Below, one piece after another: positions 20,446-32,496 of a DNA stretch of 64,000 nt. The stretch is from Beta vulgaris subsp. vulgaris (taxonomy: Eukaryota > Streptophyta > Magnoliopsida > Caryophyllales > Amaranthaceae), in the NCBI RefSeq assembly GCF_026745355.1, contig NC_079206.1, forward strand, positions 13,562,279 through 13,626,278. Reading direction: 5' to 3'. Position 1 is the stretch's first letter. Each line of letters begins with the position of its first letter. The notes beneath the pieces were generated by a model. It worked only from the letters and a program-made list of their open reading frames with translations, did not search any database and was not told the origin of the DNA. The translations under genes were made by a program, and so were the position numbers.

Positions 20446-23102
20446 TAGTGTGTCATTAAGGCACCAAAAATTGCTTTTAAACAATATTTATAAAACCTAA
20501 CAAGCAATTACTGAGACGTCGTAAAGGCAAGTCAATGATCGATCCACGGGAAAAATGGGATTAATCAAAGTTTAACAAGTCTAAATTACGTAATTGAAGG
20601 ATTTTTGGGGGATTTTGAATAATTTTTGCGACAACTAAAACTAACTATTATCAAGAACTAGCAATTAACAAGATATGAAAATATGAATATGAAAAAGACT
20701 AGAGTTAAGGTTACTAGTATGGAACAAAGTGGACAACGATTATTAATGCAATTGTGATTCAAAGGCGACAATTATGTAAGATTTAGTTTTCCTCTAAAAC
20801 ACTCGAGTCCTCTCTCAAACGGTCTTCAAGAATAATCACTTAATCAATCAACTAAATCCTATCTCGAATAGTCTTCAGTCAACTGATTAAGAGATTCAAT
20901 AAGAACGAAAAATCCCTAATACAAGGATCCCCTTAATTTCTACCTAATATCTTGACCTAGAAATTAAGTTGATTCACGGGGATGATAAAAGAGTTCAAAA
21001 TTCGATTAAGAACATTTGAATTCAAAATACCAAAGTATAAATGTGATCAATATTTATCCTAAGGCCTCAAAACACCAAGATCAATACATAAACATCTTTA
21101 GATCATTATAATCGCATCAATAATACATTTAAACCCTAATTCATACTTTCACCCTAACTCTAGATAGGAAATTACTCACTAATCATGAATTCTAATCAAT
21201 AAAACATGAAATCTATAGCTAATCTAAGGCTAAACATGATTAAGAGATAATTAATCTAATGAAAATAACAATTACGAAATTATAATAAAGAAGATCTAAT
21301 GATATGGAAGAACAAATTATGAAAAGAGAGAATAAAAACTAAAAACTTCGAAACTAATTGAAATAAATGTACCTTCAATGTGTAGAATTCACAAGCTTAT
21401 ATCTAGAATATCAAATTTTAAACAAAAACTAAGTGTTTTTCTCTCTAATGTCGACCCTAATAATAGTCTCTCAAAACATAAAACAGAGCATAATCCTCAA
21501 CTAATAAAAAAATCCAATGTTTTAAGGCAAGCCTCGTATTTTTTTCATCACGGATTCGAATGGTGCGGGCGCACCAAATTTAGGTGGGGTGCACCATTCT
21601 TTCTGATCTGGTTGGACAGTTCATTTTAAAACGAGCATAACTTCTTCTTTTATATCCAAATGAAGCTTATGACCAGTCGTTGGAAAGATATCGAAATGAG
21701 CTTTCACCTACAACTGGAATTACATTCATCCCATTTGTGGTTTGAATGTTATGTATATTTGAAGTTTCTCATACAAGATGTTATGGCACTACGTGCTCTT
21801 TTGTGTCAGCGGACACAGGGCATGGTGCGAGCACACCATTTCTCAACTTGTGCTCTATTTTTATTGCTTCATTTTGCCAACTCTATAACTCATATCCATC
21901 TTACGTAGTTCCAACTTGTGCTCTATTAAAAAGAGTTGATGGAAATAGTTTTTGCTCTGTCTACTGCTTCCCTTAGAGTCTCAGATAAAATCACAACCCG
22001 CACCACCACTGACACTCATCTATACACTCGCTTATGATTCCACTTCTCCCATTCATCCTCTCGCTTCTCTTCTCTTGCACCACCGTTGCACCATACTTGG
22101 CCACCCAGTGATCACTTCTTATTTATCCATGATTTTAATTTTAGACACGTACAAGTTGCACGAAAGGTTTTTTGTTTTATAAATTTAATATTTTTTGTTA
22201 TTTTCCCTAAAATCAGGGTGGACATTTTTTAGTCGTTAATCTATAAAATTGATATTATTGAAGTAAAGAATAAAAAAAAATATATACATAAAATTTTGGA
22301 AAAGCTACATCAAAGAACCCATTAAAAGAAAAATAGATACAATTATTAACCTTTTGTTACTAATAAAATATATAGCATTCAACGAAGACAATATGAAAAT
22401 CCATGTCACAATCTGCAAATTCATATGTTCAACTTTCATTTATGGAAAGATGTTTGACTCAAATTCTGGAAATTCATTTGTTCAACTTTCATTCTTACAA
22501 ATCCATATGAACACATATAAATCAAACTATGAAAAACCCCATTGTTAATGAAAAATCTATCTTTTATATGTAAATATAATTAACTCTAACGTAAAAAATT
22601 CATACTACAACATTTTTCATATATGGACAATTAATCTCAAGAAAAAAATATAGATAATATTCTCCAAGTTCAACTTTATGCTTCATATTCTTCTCCATTA
22701 TGCTTAATAATCTTTTCCATTTTCAACCTTTTCGGCAACAATAAAATTTTTTCATATTAAATCTTCCTGTAAAAAATTCGAAGGCCCAAAAATAAATCTT
22801 ACTACAACTTCCGGTGATTAAGATGTGGAGCATTTTCCGGCGAATGCGGGGTAAGAAAATTGTCCATTGAGTATAAAAGATGATGAAGAAGTTTAAAATG
22901 CAAATGTCTTATTCGTGTTTGTTTTCCCGTATAAAAATGCAGAGGTGAGAAATTTTTCCAGTGAGTAAAGCTTTCCAATGAGTATGAAATAAGGTTCTTC
23001 ACAAGAGAGAAAATTATGAGATGAGAGAATGAAGAAGAGAGAGAAAATTCTGAAGTGAAATAGTGAAGAGAGAGAAATATGCATTGGAAGATGTTGAATT
23101 GA
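20446..23102. other. Long non-coding stretch, unassigned repeat DNA
   Basis: No domain was recognised in any frame. The match to the helicase stops abruptly near 20440, so another element probably starts there. The phrase GATCGATCCACGGG near 20538 and the stretch around 21620-21760 (AACTTCTTCTTTTATATCC, GTTGGAAAGATATCG) look like retrotransposon LTR or leader sequence, but I could not find paired ends. The small frames at 21378-22182 are not convincing genes. Confidence 0.4.
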
Positions 23103-26100
23103 AACTAGTGGAAAAAGGTTGATTTGTGTCGGACCCGAGACCCCTATTTGCGTCCGACTTGGGTCCGACGGCACAGGTCTCGATGTAGATGACCTACCAA
23201 TGATCTGCGCCGAATGCAGATCCGACACAAATCTTCATCTATTTGCGTCGCACCTCGTATACGATGCGACGCAGATGGCTATACCAGCCCAATTCTCAAA
23301 GCTTTGCACATTGGGTAATGCAGAGGGTAATGTGCGTCGCACATTGCCTAGGGTGTGACGCACATGAGTGATTTGTGTCGCACCTCGGGCTACGTGCGAC
23401 GCAAATTGCTATTTTAATAAAAAAAATATTTTTAGAACTAGGATATATATATTGCAACATTCGAGGAAAAGCAAAGACGATTCTCGAACAGTTTAAGAAG
23501 CGAATTGAACATGTTGTATAATATGAGCACTATAAAGGGGGGGGGTGAATTATAGTGAGAGAATAAGCACTACTTTTTGCGGAATTAAAAGTAAACTTGG
23601 GAACAAACAATGGGAACACGAGAGATTTTACGAGGAAAAACTTCCTAGGCCTAAGGAAGAAACAACCTCGACCACAAGGGATTTTAAACAACTTTCCACT
23701 ATAATAGGCCAAAACAACTTGATTACAACCTATTACTTTTCTCTCGATTCTCAACTTAAGTCACTCAACTCAAGTTCCCAACGACAGTTCCCAACAACTG
23801 ACGTTTTCTCTCAAACTTCACTCGAAGTTCCTTTCTCTTTCTCTTTCTCTTCTGCTTCACTCAAAGCTTTCTCACAGTTACAAGAGTTCACTCAAACCCT
23901 TTTTCTCAAAAATACACTTTGTAAAATAATGGAAGAGTAATAAAACTCGATTAATGTAAGTATGAATTCTCTTAAGGAAAGGCACTGACACTTTAGATAA
24001 CTTAAGACAAATTAACTAAGTCAGACACAATTTTTCTCAAGTGAATTAGGCGCTATTTATAGACCTTTAAGACAAGACATGATTTCCACTAACTTAGACC
24101 ATTATCACATGTTCTCCATGATTTCTAATTAATTAATTAAATTAAATTATTTATTCTAAGTCATGTATCATCCACTAATCCATTACTTCATTCATAGAAG
24201 CAGTAACAAAGTACGTGGTTTTGCAAACTTGGAGAATAATTAATCTTATTTAATTTAATTAAATACTTGGAGGATAATTAACTTAGCCACTAAATCCACT
24301 AACTCCATAAACATGAAGCAGTAAATCATTTAGGCGTGTAAGCTAGAATTTAGGAAATAAATAAATAAAAATCCTTTAGCTAGTTTTTAGGAAAAAAATC
24401 TTTTTCAAAATCTTTTATAAAAACCGGAAATATTTTTTGTATTTCGAAAAATCCGAAACATTTTTAAAACCGGAAATAATATATTTTCGAAAACTAAATC
24501 TTTTAAATAAAATGTAAAAGATAAAATATATTTTTAAAAAGATAAGATTTGAAAATCAGTTATTTTAAAATCAGAAAATCTATTTAAAATCTTTTCCTAA
24601 CAAACTTAAACTAACTTCCTAAAATTATGGATCTTAGTCAAATTATCCCTAAAAACTCTAACAACTATATTGGGCACACAATTACTTAGGCGCACAATAT
24701 TAGTCACTTAGAAGTTCCTAAATTAGTTTTAAAGTCTTGTTCCTTAATTATTAAGTCTTGTTCCTAAGCCTTGTTCCTATAGTGGCAGGTCTGTTCCTTT
24801 CATGGGAACAGAACCAAGTTCCTTTGAGAATTCACCACGAACTTAATAAAGCTATTACTCAACCTTAACAAGAAGATTAATAAATACCCTAATGTATTCT
24901 AATCTTCATTCCATGCTTGATTCTTCAATTCTCGAACATCTTTACTTCGATCTTGATTAATTCTCCGCTTTAATCTTCAATCAAGTATTCTCTTAGCTCG
25001 AGCATGAATTACCTTGCAACAACATAAATAAAATATACTATGTCTTTTGTGATTAGGTCATCTTCAAAACTCAAGGGTCAACAGAACACAACATAATATA
25101 CCAACAAAATTCAATAATTTCATAATTTAGAATTCCAACACAAAACAATAAACCACCAAAATTCCATAATTTACAACTTGAACACAAAACAATATACCAA
25201 CAAAGTTCCTAAAATTAAAACAACGAGATCTAGAGTAGAGAGACATTGCGAAGTCGAAACAAAAAGATTGTAACTTCAATTTCCTTCCATTTCCGACGAA
25301 GAAAACTTCCAGAGAAACCAAAAACAGATCTGCAAATGAAAATAAGAAAAAAAAGTCAATAAAAAATCAGATATAAAAAGTAAAAAAACAGAATAACATA
25401 ATTTCAGATGTATAAAACTCGAAGACAATGAAAAAATGAAAAAATTAGATCTAAACAATGTAAAAACGAAAGGAAAAAATTGTAGATTTGAAAACATGAA
25501 AAAATATGAAAAAACGGAATTGTAGATCTAAACAATGAAAAAATTAGATCTAAACAATGAAAAAACGAAAAACCGAAATTGGAGATTGAAAAATTGAAAA
25601 AAAAAACGAACCTGTCAAAGTGAGAGAGAAGTGTTCGTCGATTGTATGCCGGAGACGAAGTCGCTGGTGAGAGAAAGAGTTCGTCGATTGTAAAGAGTTC
25701 GTTGTTGTTCATATCAGTTCGTCGATTGGGTATAAAAGCAGTTCGTTCATATCAAATTGTAAAGAGTTCGTCGTTGTTCGCCGGAGAGAGAGAGAGAGAG
25801 AGAGTTTGAGGGTGTGAGAGAGAGTTTGAGGGTGAGGAGAGAGACGCGACAGGGAGACAGTTTTTTAGGGTTTGAGTGAGAGACGAGAATGAGGCCTTAT
25901 CTGGTGAGAGACGTGTTTAAGAGTCGCGCAAGGGGTTTGGGGCATTTGGGCTGATCTGTGTCGGATGGGCCAAGGGGTCCGATGCAGATTAGCCTCTTGC
26001 AACGCACTTTAATAAAGTGCGACACATATATGGCTTAACGATGTGCGTCAGATGGGCTTCGGTGTCCGACGCACATGAGCTATATGCGACGCACATGAGC

Positions 26101-26273
26101 TATATGCGTCGCACATTGATAGGGTACGACGCAGATAGCTCTTATCTGGTGTTTATGCAAGGATGTTTTGCGTCGCACTCTTAATAGCATGTGACGCAAA
26201 TTATGTTTTTGCGTCGTTTTGCCTTTCATGCGACACAAATGGGGCTACGCAAATCGTCCTTTTTCTACTAGTT
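23103..26273. mobile_element. CACTA-like element, non-autonomous, with nested solo LTR
   Basis: The ends read AACTAGTGGAAAAAGG and, on the reverse strand, AACTAGTAGAAAAAGG. They match the CACTAGTRGAAAAAGG type of CACTA end except at the first base. Both subterminal regions (23127-23410 and 25955-26245) are packed with inverted GTGCGTCGCAC/TGCGACGCA motifs, typical of CACTA transposase-binding repeats. I see no 3-bp duplication. The interior has no transposase. A (GA)n run and small AGATCTAAACAATGAAAAAA repeats lie at 25400-25810. A 1570-bp solo LTR is inserted at 23524-25093. Confidence 0.75.
23524..25093 (-). mobile_element. Solo LTR, Ty1/copia (Sirevirus-like)
   Basis: 1570 bp bounded by TG...CA with a 5-bp duplication TAATA (23519-23523 and 25094-25098). 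On the minus strand it starts TGTTGTGTTCTGTTGACCC and ends in an ATTCACCCCCCCC run followed by TATAGTGCTCA. I recognise this arrangement from long copia LTRs of the Sirevirus type. No primer-binding site, polypurine tract or coding region adjoins it, so it is the product of recombination between two LTRs. Superfamily is inferred from terminal phrases. Confidence 0.75.
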
Positions 26274-27042
26274 CACTCTAATAAAATTTGAACTTCAAAT
26301 TCAAAAAATTTCAAATTTGTAATTTAAATTTCAAATAAAAATTTGAAAATAGTGAATTTTAGACTCCACTACTATTAGCCAACTAGAACACTTGTGAATA
26401 TTGTCTCTACATAAACCTTTTGTACGTATATCATCTCTCCGATTTCAGAGCTAGCCTACCTTATCTAGGGGACCAATCTATAACTTTGAACATAAACATT
26501 CTTCCCCCTGCTCCCATAAACCCCAACTATTGTTGGGATGAAGTCTAACGCTAAATAACAAGGATTTGTGAGGGGAGTTGGATACCATCTTAGTATTCTC
26601 ATGATCTTCACCTGATTCTCTCAATATGCGCCTATGTGTTTTTCATGTTTGAAACAAAAGTATAGATAAATACACCGGATGGGAAAGGTTGTAAAAAATT
26701 GCATGATGGAGGTTGGACAGTACAAATCGAAAATTATTTCATCCATGCAAAAAAGGAAATAATTATTTCATTCAACCTTCTCTTTCTCAGTGGCATTATT
26801 TTGTTTCTTAAAGTGGGAAACCATCCATGTGATGGTTGAGTATAAATTAGGATTGCCTGAATTATTGGGGATATTTAGTTTGGCCATTTGTTATTGGCTA
26901 TTAGTTATTAGTGTGTTTGCATAGCTGGTTTGATTTGTTATATTTATGATAATTTTGATTATTGACGGTTTATAAGTGTCTTTGGTAATTGGTATAATCA
27001 AACTTTTTTTTTGATGGGATAATCAACCGTTTGTTTAATGTA
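26274..27042. other. Intergenic DNA, nothing recognised
   Basis: AT-rich with short AAATTTGAA-type runs near 26280-26350. No open frame or element end was found. Confidence 0.5.
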
Positions 27043-28411
27043 CACTAGTGGAAAAACTCAATTTTGATCGCATGAGATGAACTTTTTTCTTTTAATAAGT
27101 AATAACAATAATGAAGAGAAAGTCAAAATGCAATATCAAAAGCTAGTAAAATTAACTTCTTTTCTTTTGACTGAAAATTGTCTTTGCATAAGCTCATCAT
27201 TACAAAATCCATCATTTTTGGACACGTTTTAGCTCAATTTTCGGCACACCAAAGCATCAAAATATTTACCGAAATACTAATTTTTATTGTTTGATAACGT
27301 TAAGTAATAGCTAAAAGCCAAACATTCATGTAAAAGCCAACCAAAATTTATTCACAAACATCTCTATTATGTTAATTTCGTCATCTCGTTTATTTCCAAA
27401 AAGCTACACAACTGTTTTTGTTGCTCTAGTTCTTTAATTAGCTTGAGCAACTGCTTTCATTAACTTCATTTTTTTTTTTTTTTTTTAATGTTGTTATGAG
27501 TTATCTTTGTAGCCTTGTAGGGGATTATCATACATATAACATTTACTCATGTGTAACTAAAATTCAAATCTTATTTTTGAAAGAAAGATTCAAATTTATT
27601 AGGAAAAATTGACACGAAGAATCCTAACTATGAATAATCTGTCATTTTCATTCCAAATTTTTAATTATTATTAAGTGGTCTTAACTTTAGGTTATTTTTT
27701 ACGAAAATGATCCTGATGAACTGATTACCGATTTGACAAAATATTTTTTTCAATTTCTTTTACTTGTTTTCTCTTTTCTTCCCCTCCTTCTCTCTCCTCC
27801 CTCCATCCTCCCCCTGCTCGTCCCCTACCCCTACCCCCATTCCCTGACAACCCTCGTAACTCCCTTGCCACCCCCTGAACCCTCCTTGCATAAACCCTGA
27901 AACTATAAAAAATGTCAGAGCCATTCCGCGATGCTATCCGTTGTTGTCTTTCTCTTCATTCATTGATGCTGCAATTGTCTTATTTTTCTCTCTCCTCTGT
28001 ATTTTGCTTTTTGTGGTGACTACTGCGCGCTACCCTTGCCGGCGCTACCGCCAGTGCTGCACAATTGTTGCAGGCTTGCAGCCAGTGTTGACGTTCAAAT
28101 CCGTCTCTAACTTTAGAGACAGATTTTAAATATCCGTCTCTAACTTTAGAGACGGATTTTAAATATCCATCCCTAAATTAGAGATGGATTTTAAAAATCC
28201 GTCTCTAAATAAAGTTAGAGACGGATTTTAAAAATCCGTCTCTAATTTAGGGACGGATATTGATAATCAGTCCCTAAAGTTAGAGACGGTTTTAAAAAAC
28301 CGTCTCTAAATAAATTTAGAGACTGATTATCAATATTTCGTCTCTAAATTAGAAACGGATATATATCCGTCGCCAAAAATCCGTCACTATATGAGCTTTT
28401 TTTTTGTAGTG
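27043..28411. mobile_element. Possible CACTA-type element or two CACTA ends
   Basis: The left side begins CACTAGTGGAAAAACTC. The right side, on the reverse strand, begins CACTACAAAAAAAAAGCTC. Both are CACTA-type termini, but the flanking trinucleotides (GTA and AGA) differ, so they may belong to separate elements. The right subterminal region is the palindromic array at 28102-28411. The middle has a C-rich stretch (27780-27900) and a 62-codon frame at 27941-28129 with no domain. Confidence 0.5.
28102..28411. repeat. Palindromic array of GTCTCTAA/TTAGAGAC units
   Basis: About seven inverted pairs of CCGTCTCTAA and TTAGAGACGG arms alternate with ATTTTAAA-type linkers, ending at the CACTA-like terminus. 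This matches the dense subterminal repeats of CACTA transposons. On RNA, adjacent arms could form long hairpins. Confidence 0.75.
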
Positions 28412-28780
28412 AGATGTTGATCGGGTCAATATTCCTCAGTATCATCACTGCTGTCCCAACCTTTAGTCTTATATTGTGATTCAATAGACCAGAACATCTA
28501 ATGGTATTTAGGAATTCAATGGAGTAGATTTTCATGTACTTCTAAGTTGTATTTTTCCTTAAAAATTGCATTTTTAAACTTAAATATACTCTATTAATAC
28601 CCCGGGCAATTTGGACAACATATGATCATTCACAATCTCCATTATCTTATGAGTCGAAGCAAAAATATCTATCATATGAAAATACTTAGTTTCCTCTAAA
28701 TGATCCTCTATGTGGCTGAATATATGTTTTCCACTATAGCTGATATAAGATTATTTCCACCATCTATAAAATTCACAATG
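28412..28780 (-). pseudogene. Helitron PIF1-type helicase fragment
   Basis: The minus strand reads DIFASTHKIMEIVNDHMLSK (near 28590-28650), then after a damaged stretch EFLNTIRCSGLLNHNIRLKV and GTAVMILRNID, all characteristic of the Helitron helicase domain. It stops exactly at the CACTA-like terminus at 28411. It overlaps in content with the relic at 20026-20445 (both have IRLKV...NID), so it comes from a different Helitron copy. Several frameshifts and stops. Confidence 0.82.
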
Positions 28781-29788
28781 AGTATATATATAGTACTCGT
28801 GCGACGATATTTGCTCTCTTATTACAGATAAATAATTTACAAATCATCCTAAGTTCAAATATGATAAGGATGATGAACAAAATTTCAAACTGAATATTGA
28901 TAAACTCGTTGCAATACGAAATTTCAGATCCTTATTTTACATTACTATTTACAATATAAAATTAGTCAGACTACCATTTTGATTTTCATGTTATATTGTA
29001 AACCCTTAAAAGGTTATTATTGTGGATGAATCTCAATCTTTCTTTAGTATTTAGTGCTATGATCCCAGTTGTATCTTCATTTATTCTAAAAATTTGATAT
29101 ATGTATACTTTTAAACTGCATAATGGATCAGAGTGATTAAAAATTGATAAATATAATTTTTCCCTTGTTGATTTTTGTTCCTCGTAATTTCTTTTAGGGT
29201 GTGACATTTTCGTACTTCCCACTATACTTTTCGCCTCCCAAAAATTACACTAAATGACACCAGTGGCCCACAGTTAACCCTTACTCCTCTATTTCTTCCC
29301 ATACGCAATCCGAAAGAACAGAAAAATATGAAAGTAAAATTTTGAAATATATCAAACCAACATCGGTTTTGATATTAATTAAACTAATTTAGAACATATA
29401 AATATGTAATACCGTATTATATATGTGTATTTTGTAGGTTCTCCATATGATTTACATTTTCTGGTTATCCTTTTAAATAATAAAAAGTGAAAACAAAAGT
29501 AATTAGACAAAATAACAACTTTAACAATTTAATAACTTTATCCAATCCTTTTAAAACAGTTTCACTCTCTTTCTCTGTGAACATTCCCGAAAAGTATTCG
29601 TTCTTTCAATTAATCTTTCTCTCTAAAAAAAAAACCAAAAAGTGAAAAAACAACCAAACTTAGTGTTCATTTATCGTGAGTAAAACCGACTAATTTTGAA
29701 TACTTACAATCTCTCTTTTGACATATAATGCTAGATAATTAGCTAATTTTGTTGATAAAACTATGCCGAATAGTACCCCTCTTGCTTT
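28781..29788. other. Intergenic DNA, nothing recognised
   Basis: It may contain upstream parts of the helicase relic, but none could be recognised. The 78-codon minus frame at 28986-29222 has no recognisable domain. Confidence 0.4.
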
Positions 29789-32438
29789 CTAGTCTAATAC
29801 CCATGCAATGTATGGTTACAAATAGTTTTATTACTTTGTAGAGAATTATAAGATAAATAGTTATTCTTTTCGATATCAAATTCATCATTATATCGTATTT
29901 ATCCCCTATGACTTAATATCGGCGACATATTATTTATGATAATGCTCCTAATCTAACCTTTTCTCTCTCAAAAACGATAATTACACAAATTTCCTCATTC
30001 TATTTTAGATGGGATGAATACAAAAGAAGTCTTTTTCATTTTTACGATGCATACCATTTCCTCATCAACTATGTCATGTCATTTCCTTTGGTTTAGCAAT
30101 TTCATAGTTTAATGTAAATTTAATTATAATGTCAATACCCATGATATTGAAACTTCATTCAAAACATGAGTTTTTCTTTATAAATTTCATTAGCATCCAA
30201 TACTACATTCCCAAATGGTAATATAATGCATTACCATTACCACCATTGATGACCACTAACGAAAATGACCTTTAATGTATTCCAAAACTGTGACTCTTCT
30301 CCCATTAAAAATCCTTCTAAACTGATTACTAACTTAACTACAGTGAAGAAGAAAATCAAATTTTAAAACATACTTTTTTTTTACCACCGCATATGTATTC
30401 TCTTCATCGCGATGAAATTAAATAATAATTTGATTATTTAACGATGGCCAAATCACTATGGTCCAATCACAATGGTCAAAAATATGTAATTTTTAGAATA
30501 CTACCTAATATACTTGGAACTCTATGAAAAAAAGAACACAAAATGAAATGAACCACAAATGAAGAAAATAATAACGTCACACTTATTATTAGCATAGTAA
30601 ATTGTAGTTGTTGCAGTGACTACTGCACTATTACATATTTTTTAGTCACTCGAATATTGCCATATAAAAAGATAATTAAGAACAAAAACATTTGAACATG
30701 AAAAAAGCTATCCAACACCATCAAATTCATAGTTTTTTCATCATATCCTGTATTTTATCTCGAGTTTTCTTGACTTTAACTTAAAATTTGCACTGGCAAA
30801 ATCGTTTTCTCTCTAGATTTGTTGTTCTTATCAAATTGCCAACCCAACTTTTCAGTGAATATGAAGCAGCAATCTACATGTAGAAAACTATAGCCATACT
30901 TTGATCTTTCTCGTGCTTCTTCCAATGCGATCAAGTCTTATTTGCACCTCCAATTGTTAATTTTAAGGCAATACATTATGACTATTGTAAATTCGGGTAT
31001 CTTTTTATTGCTTCAATTGTAATTGGTTTATGAATTATTGATTCAAGATTTTCAGAGGTAATTATCAATAGATATGCACAAATGGTGGTCTATCCTTCGT
31101 AGCTTGTATCATCTGATTGATCTATTGGGATTTCATAATTTTCTTTATCACCCATCCAATTTCAAGTTCAAAATAGAGCTATATTTTGAAGAAAAGGTTT
31201 TTATAAAAGTTGTTGACTTTGCCTTCCTTGTTAGCTTATATGAAAAGCTGTAATTTTTTTGCTAACATTGTTTATTATTCGTTGTTGTTAAACAATTTGA
31301 ATTTAAGAGTAATTAAGTAAGAGTAAATAACATGAGAAACATTCCTAAAAAACAAACAATAAACTCATTTTTTAACGTAGCTTAATTGCAGCTCACTTCT
31401 AGGATATTCTAATGTCTTTCATCCTCCCTCTCTTTTTCTCACCTCTACCGTTTCATAATTATCTTTCTTCATCATGTGATCTAACTCTCCTCCACTTCCT
31501 TCCATTTCATCTGAAATGAGAAATTTTACATGTATTTTGTGAAAATAGCAATTAACTTTTATCAGATCCATAAATATTTGTGTTCTATATCCTGCTAAAG
31601 ATATTGAGCGAGATAGTACACAAATTTTGCTTTTTTTTTTGGTGAACAAAGGTATCGTAACATAATTCACAAATTTTGCTTGATCTGATTTACATGCAAC
31701 AATTAGAAAACAGAATTACAAGTATGTTTTCACTCCTTCAATTCAAACCTAAACTTGTTTATAAATTACAACTTCACATCACCAAAAAAATGAAAAAAAG
31801 GTCAAAGAAAACAATAAACAAAAAGCTTAATATCCTCAACAGATATTTCACAAAAAATTCAATATCAATTTTTTTTACTTCGAATTCATCGCTGCTATCT
31901 TCCACTCTGTTGGTTGGTTCCCCAATTGTTGATGCTGTCATATTGATGTACCCATGTTTTTTCATCTAGGTTTATCTGTCCGAATTATTGTTGTGTCGGA
32001 GTTTTTCTCTCTCCTTTCTATTTCTCACTCCAAGTGATCGAATTGTTATTCATTTGAATGAATTACATAAAAAATGAGCTAAAATTCGATCATGAAATTG
32101 AAGGAATTTGGTATTGAGGGTTTGAGAGGAGGAAGATGAAGTAAAATAAATATTGAGATTTAAAGATGTGTGCGTTGTTTCCTTTCATTGCAATATTCAA
32201 TTTGCTTCAATTAGGGATTATTTTGTGGAATTAATTTGTTTCCTCAAATGTAAATTGCTAGATTTAAGGTTACCTCACACAGTCTAAATCTACACGATTT
32301 GCAATCTTTTTAAATCAAATCCAGTGACACGTGACAAGTGAATGAGGGGCTTGGAAAAACTGAGAAGCAATGAGAGGGGATAAACAATATGGGGCTGCCA
32401 CATAGGATGAAGTTTTCTTGCTTTAATATTATATATGA
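29789..32438 (-). mobile_element. Non-autonomous Helitron
   Basis: On the minus strand it begins TCATATATAATATTAAAGC, a 5' end of the plant Helitron TC type preceded by A. It ends with a hairpin (CCATACA-T-TGCATGG) followed by CTAG at 29789-29792. The base after CTAG is A rather than the expected T, a small deviation. The 2650-bp interior is AT-rich with no Rep/helicase; the small frames at 31419-31969 look accidental. No inverted ends or target duplication, as expected for Helitrons. Confidence 0.65.
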
Positions 32439-32487
32439 TAAGATAAAATAAGATGTTCAGTTCAACTTATCTTCACTCATTTCATAA

Positions 32488-32496
32488 AAAAATAAT
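32488..32496. repeat. Left 9-bp target duplication AAAAATAAT
   Basis: It is repeated at 33639-33647, outside the long inverted ends of the Mutator-type element. Confidence 0.85.

Noticed and set aside
28102..28411. CRISPR-like array
   Set aside because: The repeats are palindromic arms of a CACTA subterminal region with AT linkers of low complexity, in a plant genome; there are no unique spacers.
27043..28411. Single complete CACTA element
   Set aside because: The two ends have CACTA-type termini but different subterminal sequence and no matching 3-bp flanks, so I kept it as possible only.
20026..28780. One Helitron helicase gene split between 20445 and 28412
   Set aside because: The two relics overlap in content (both include IRLKV to NID), so they are two copies rather than halves of one.
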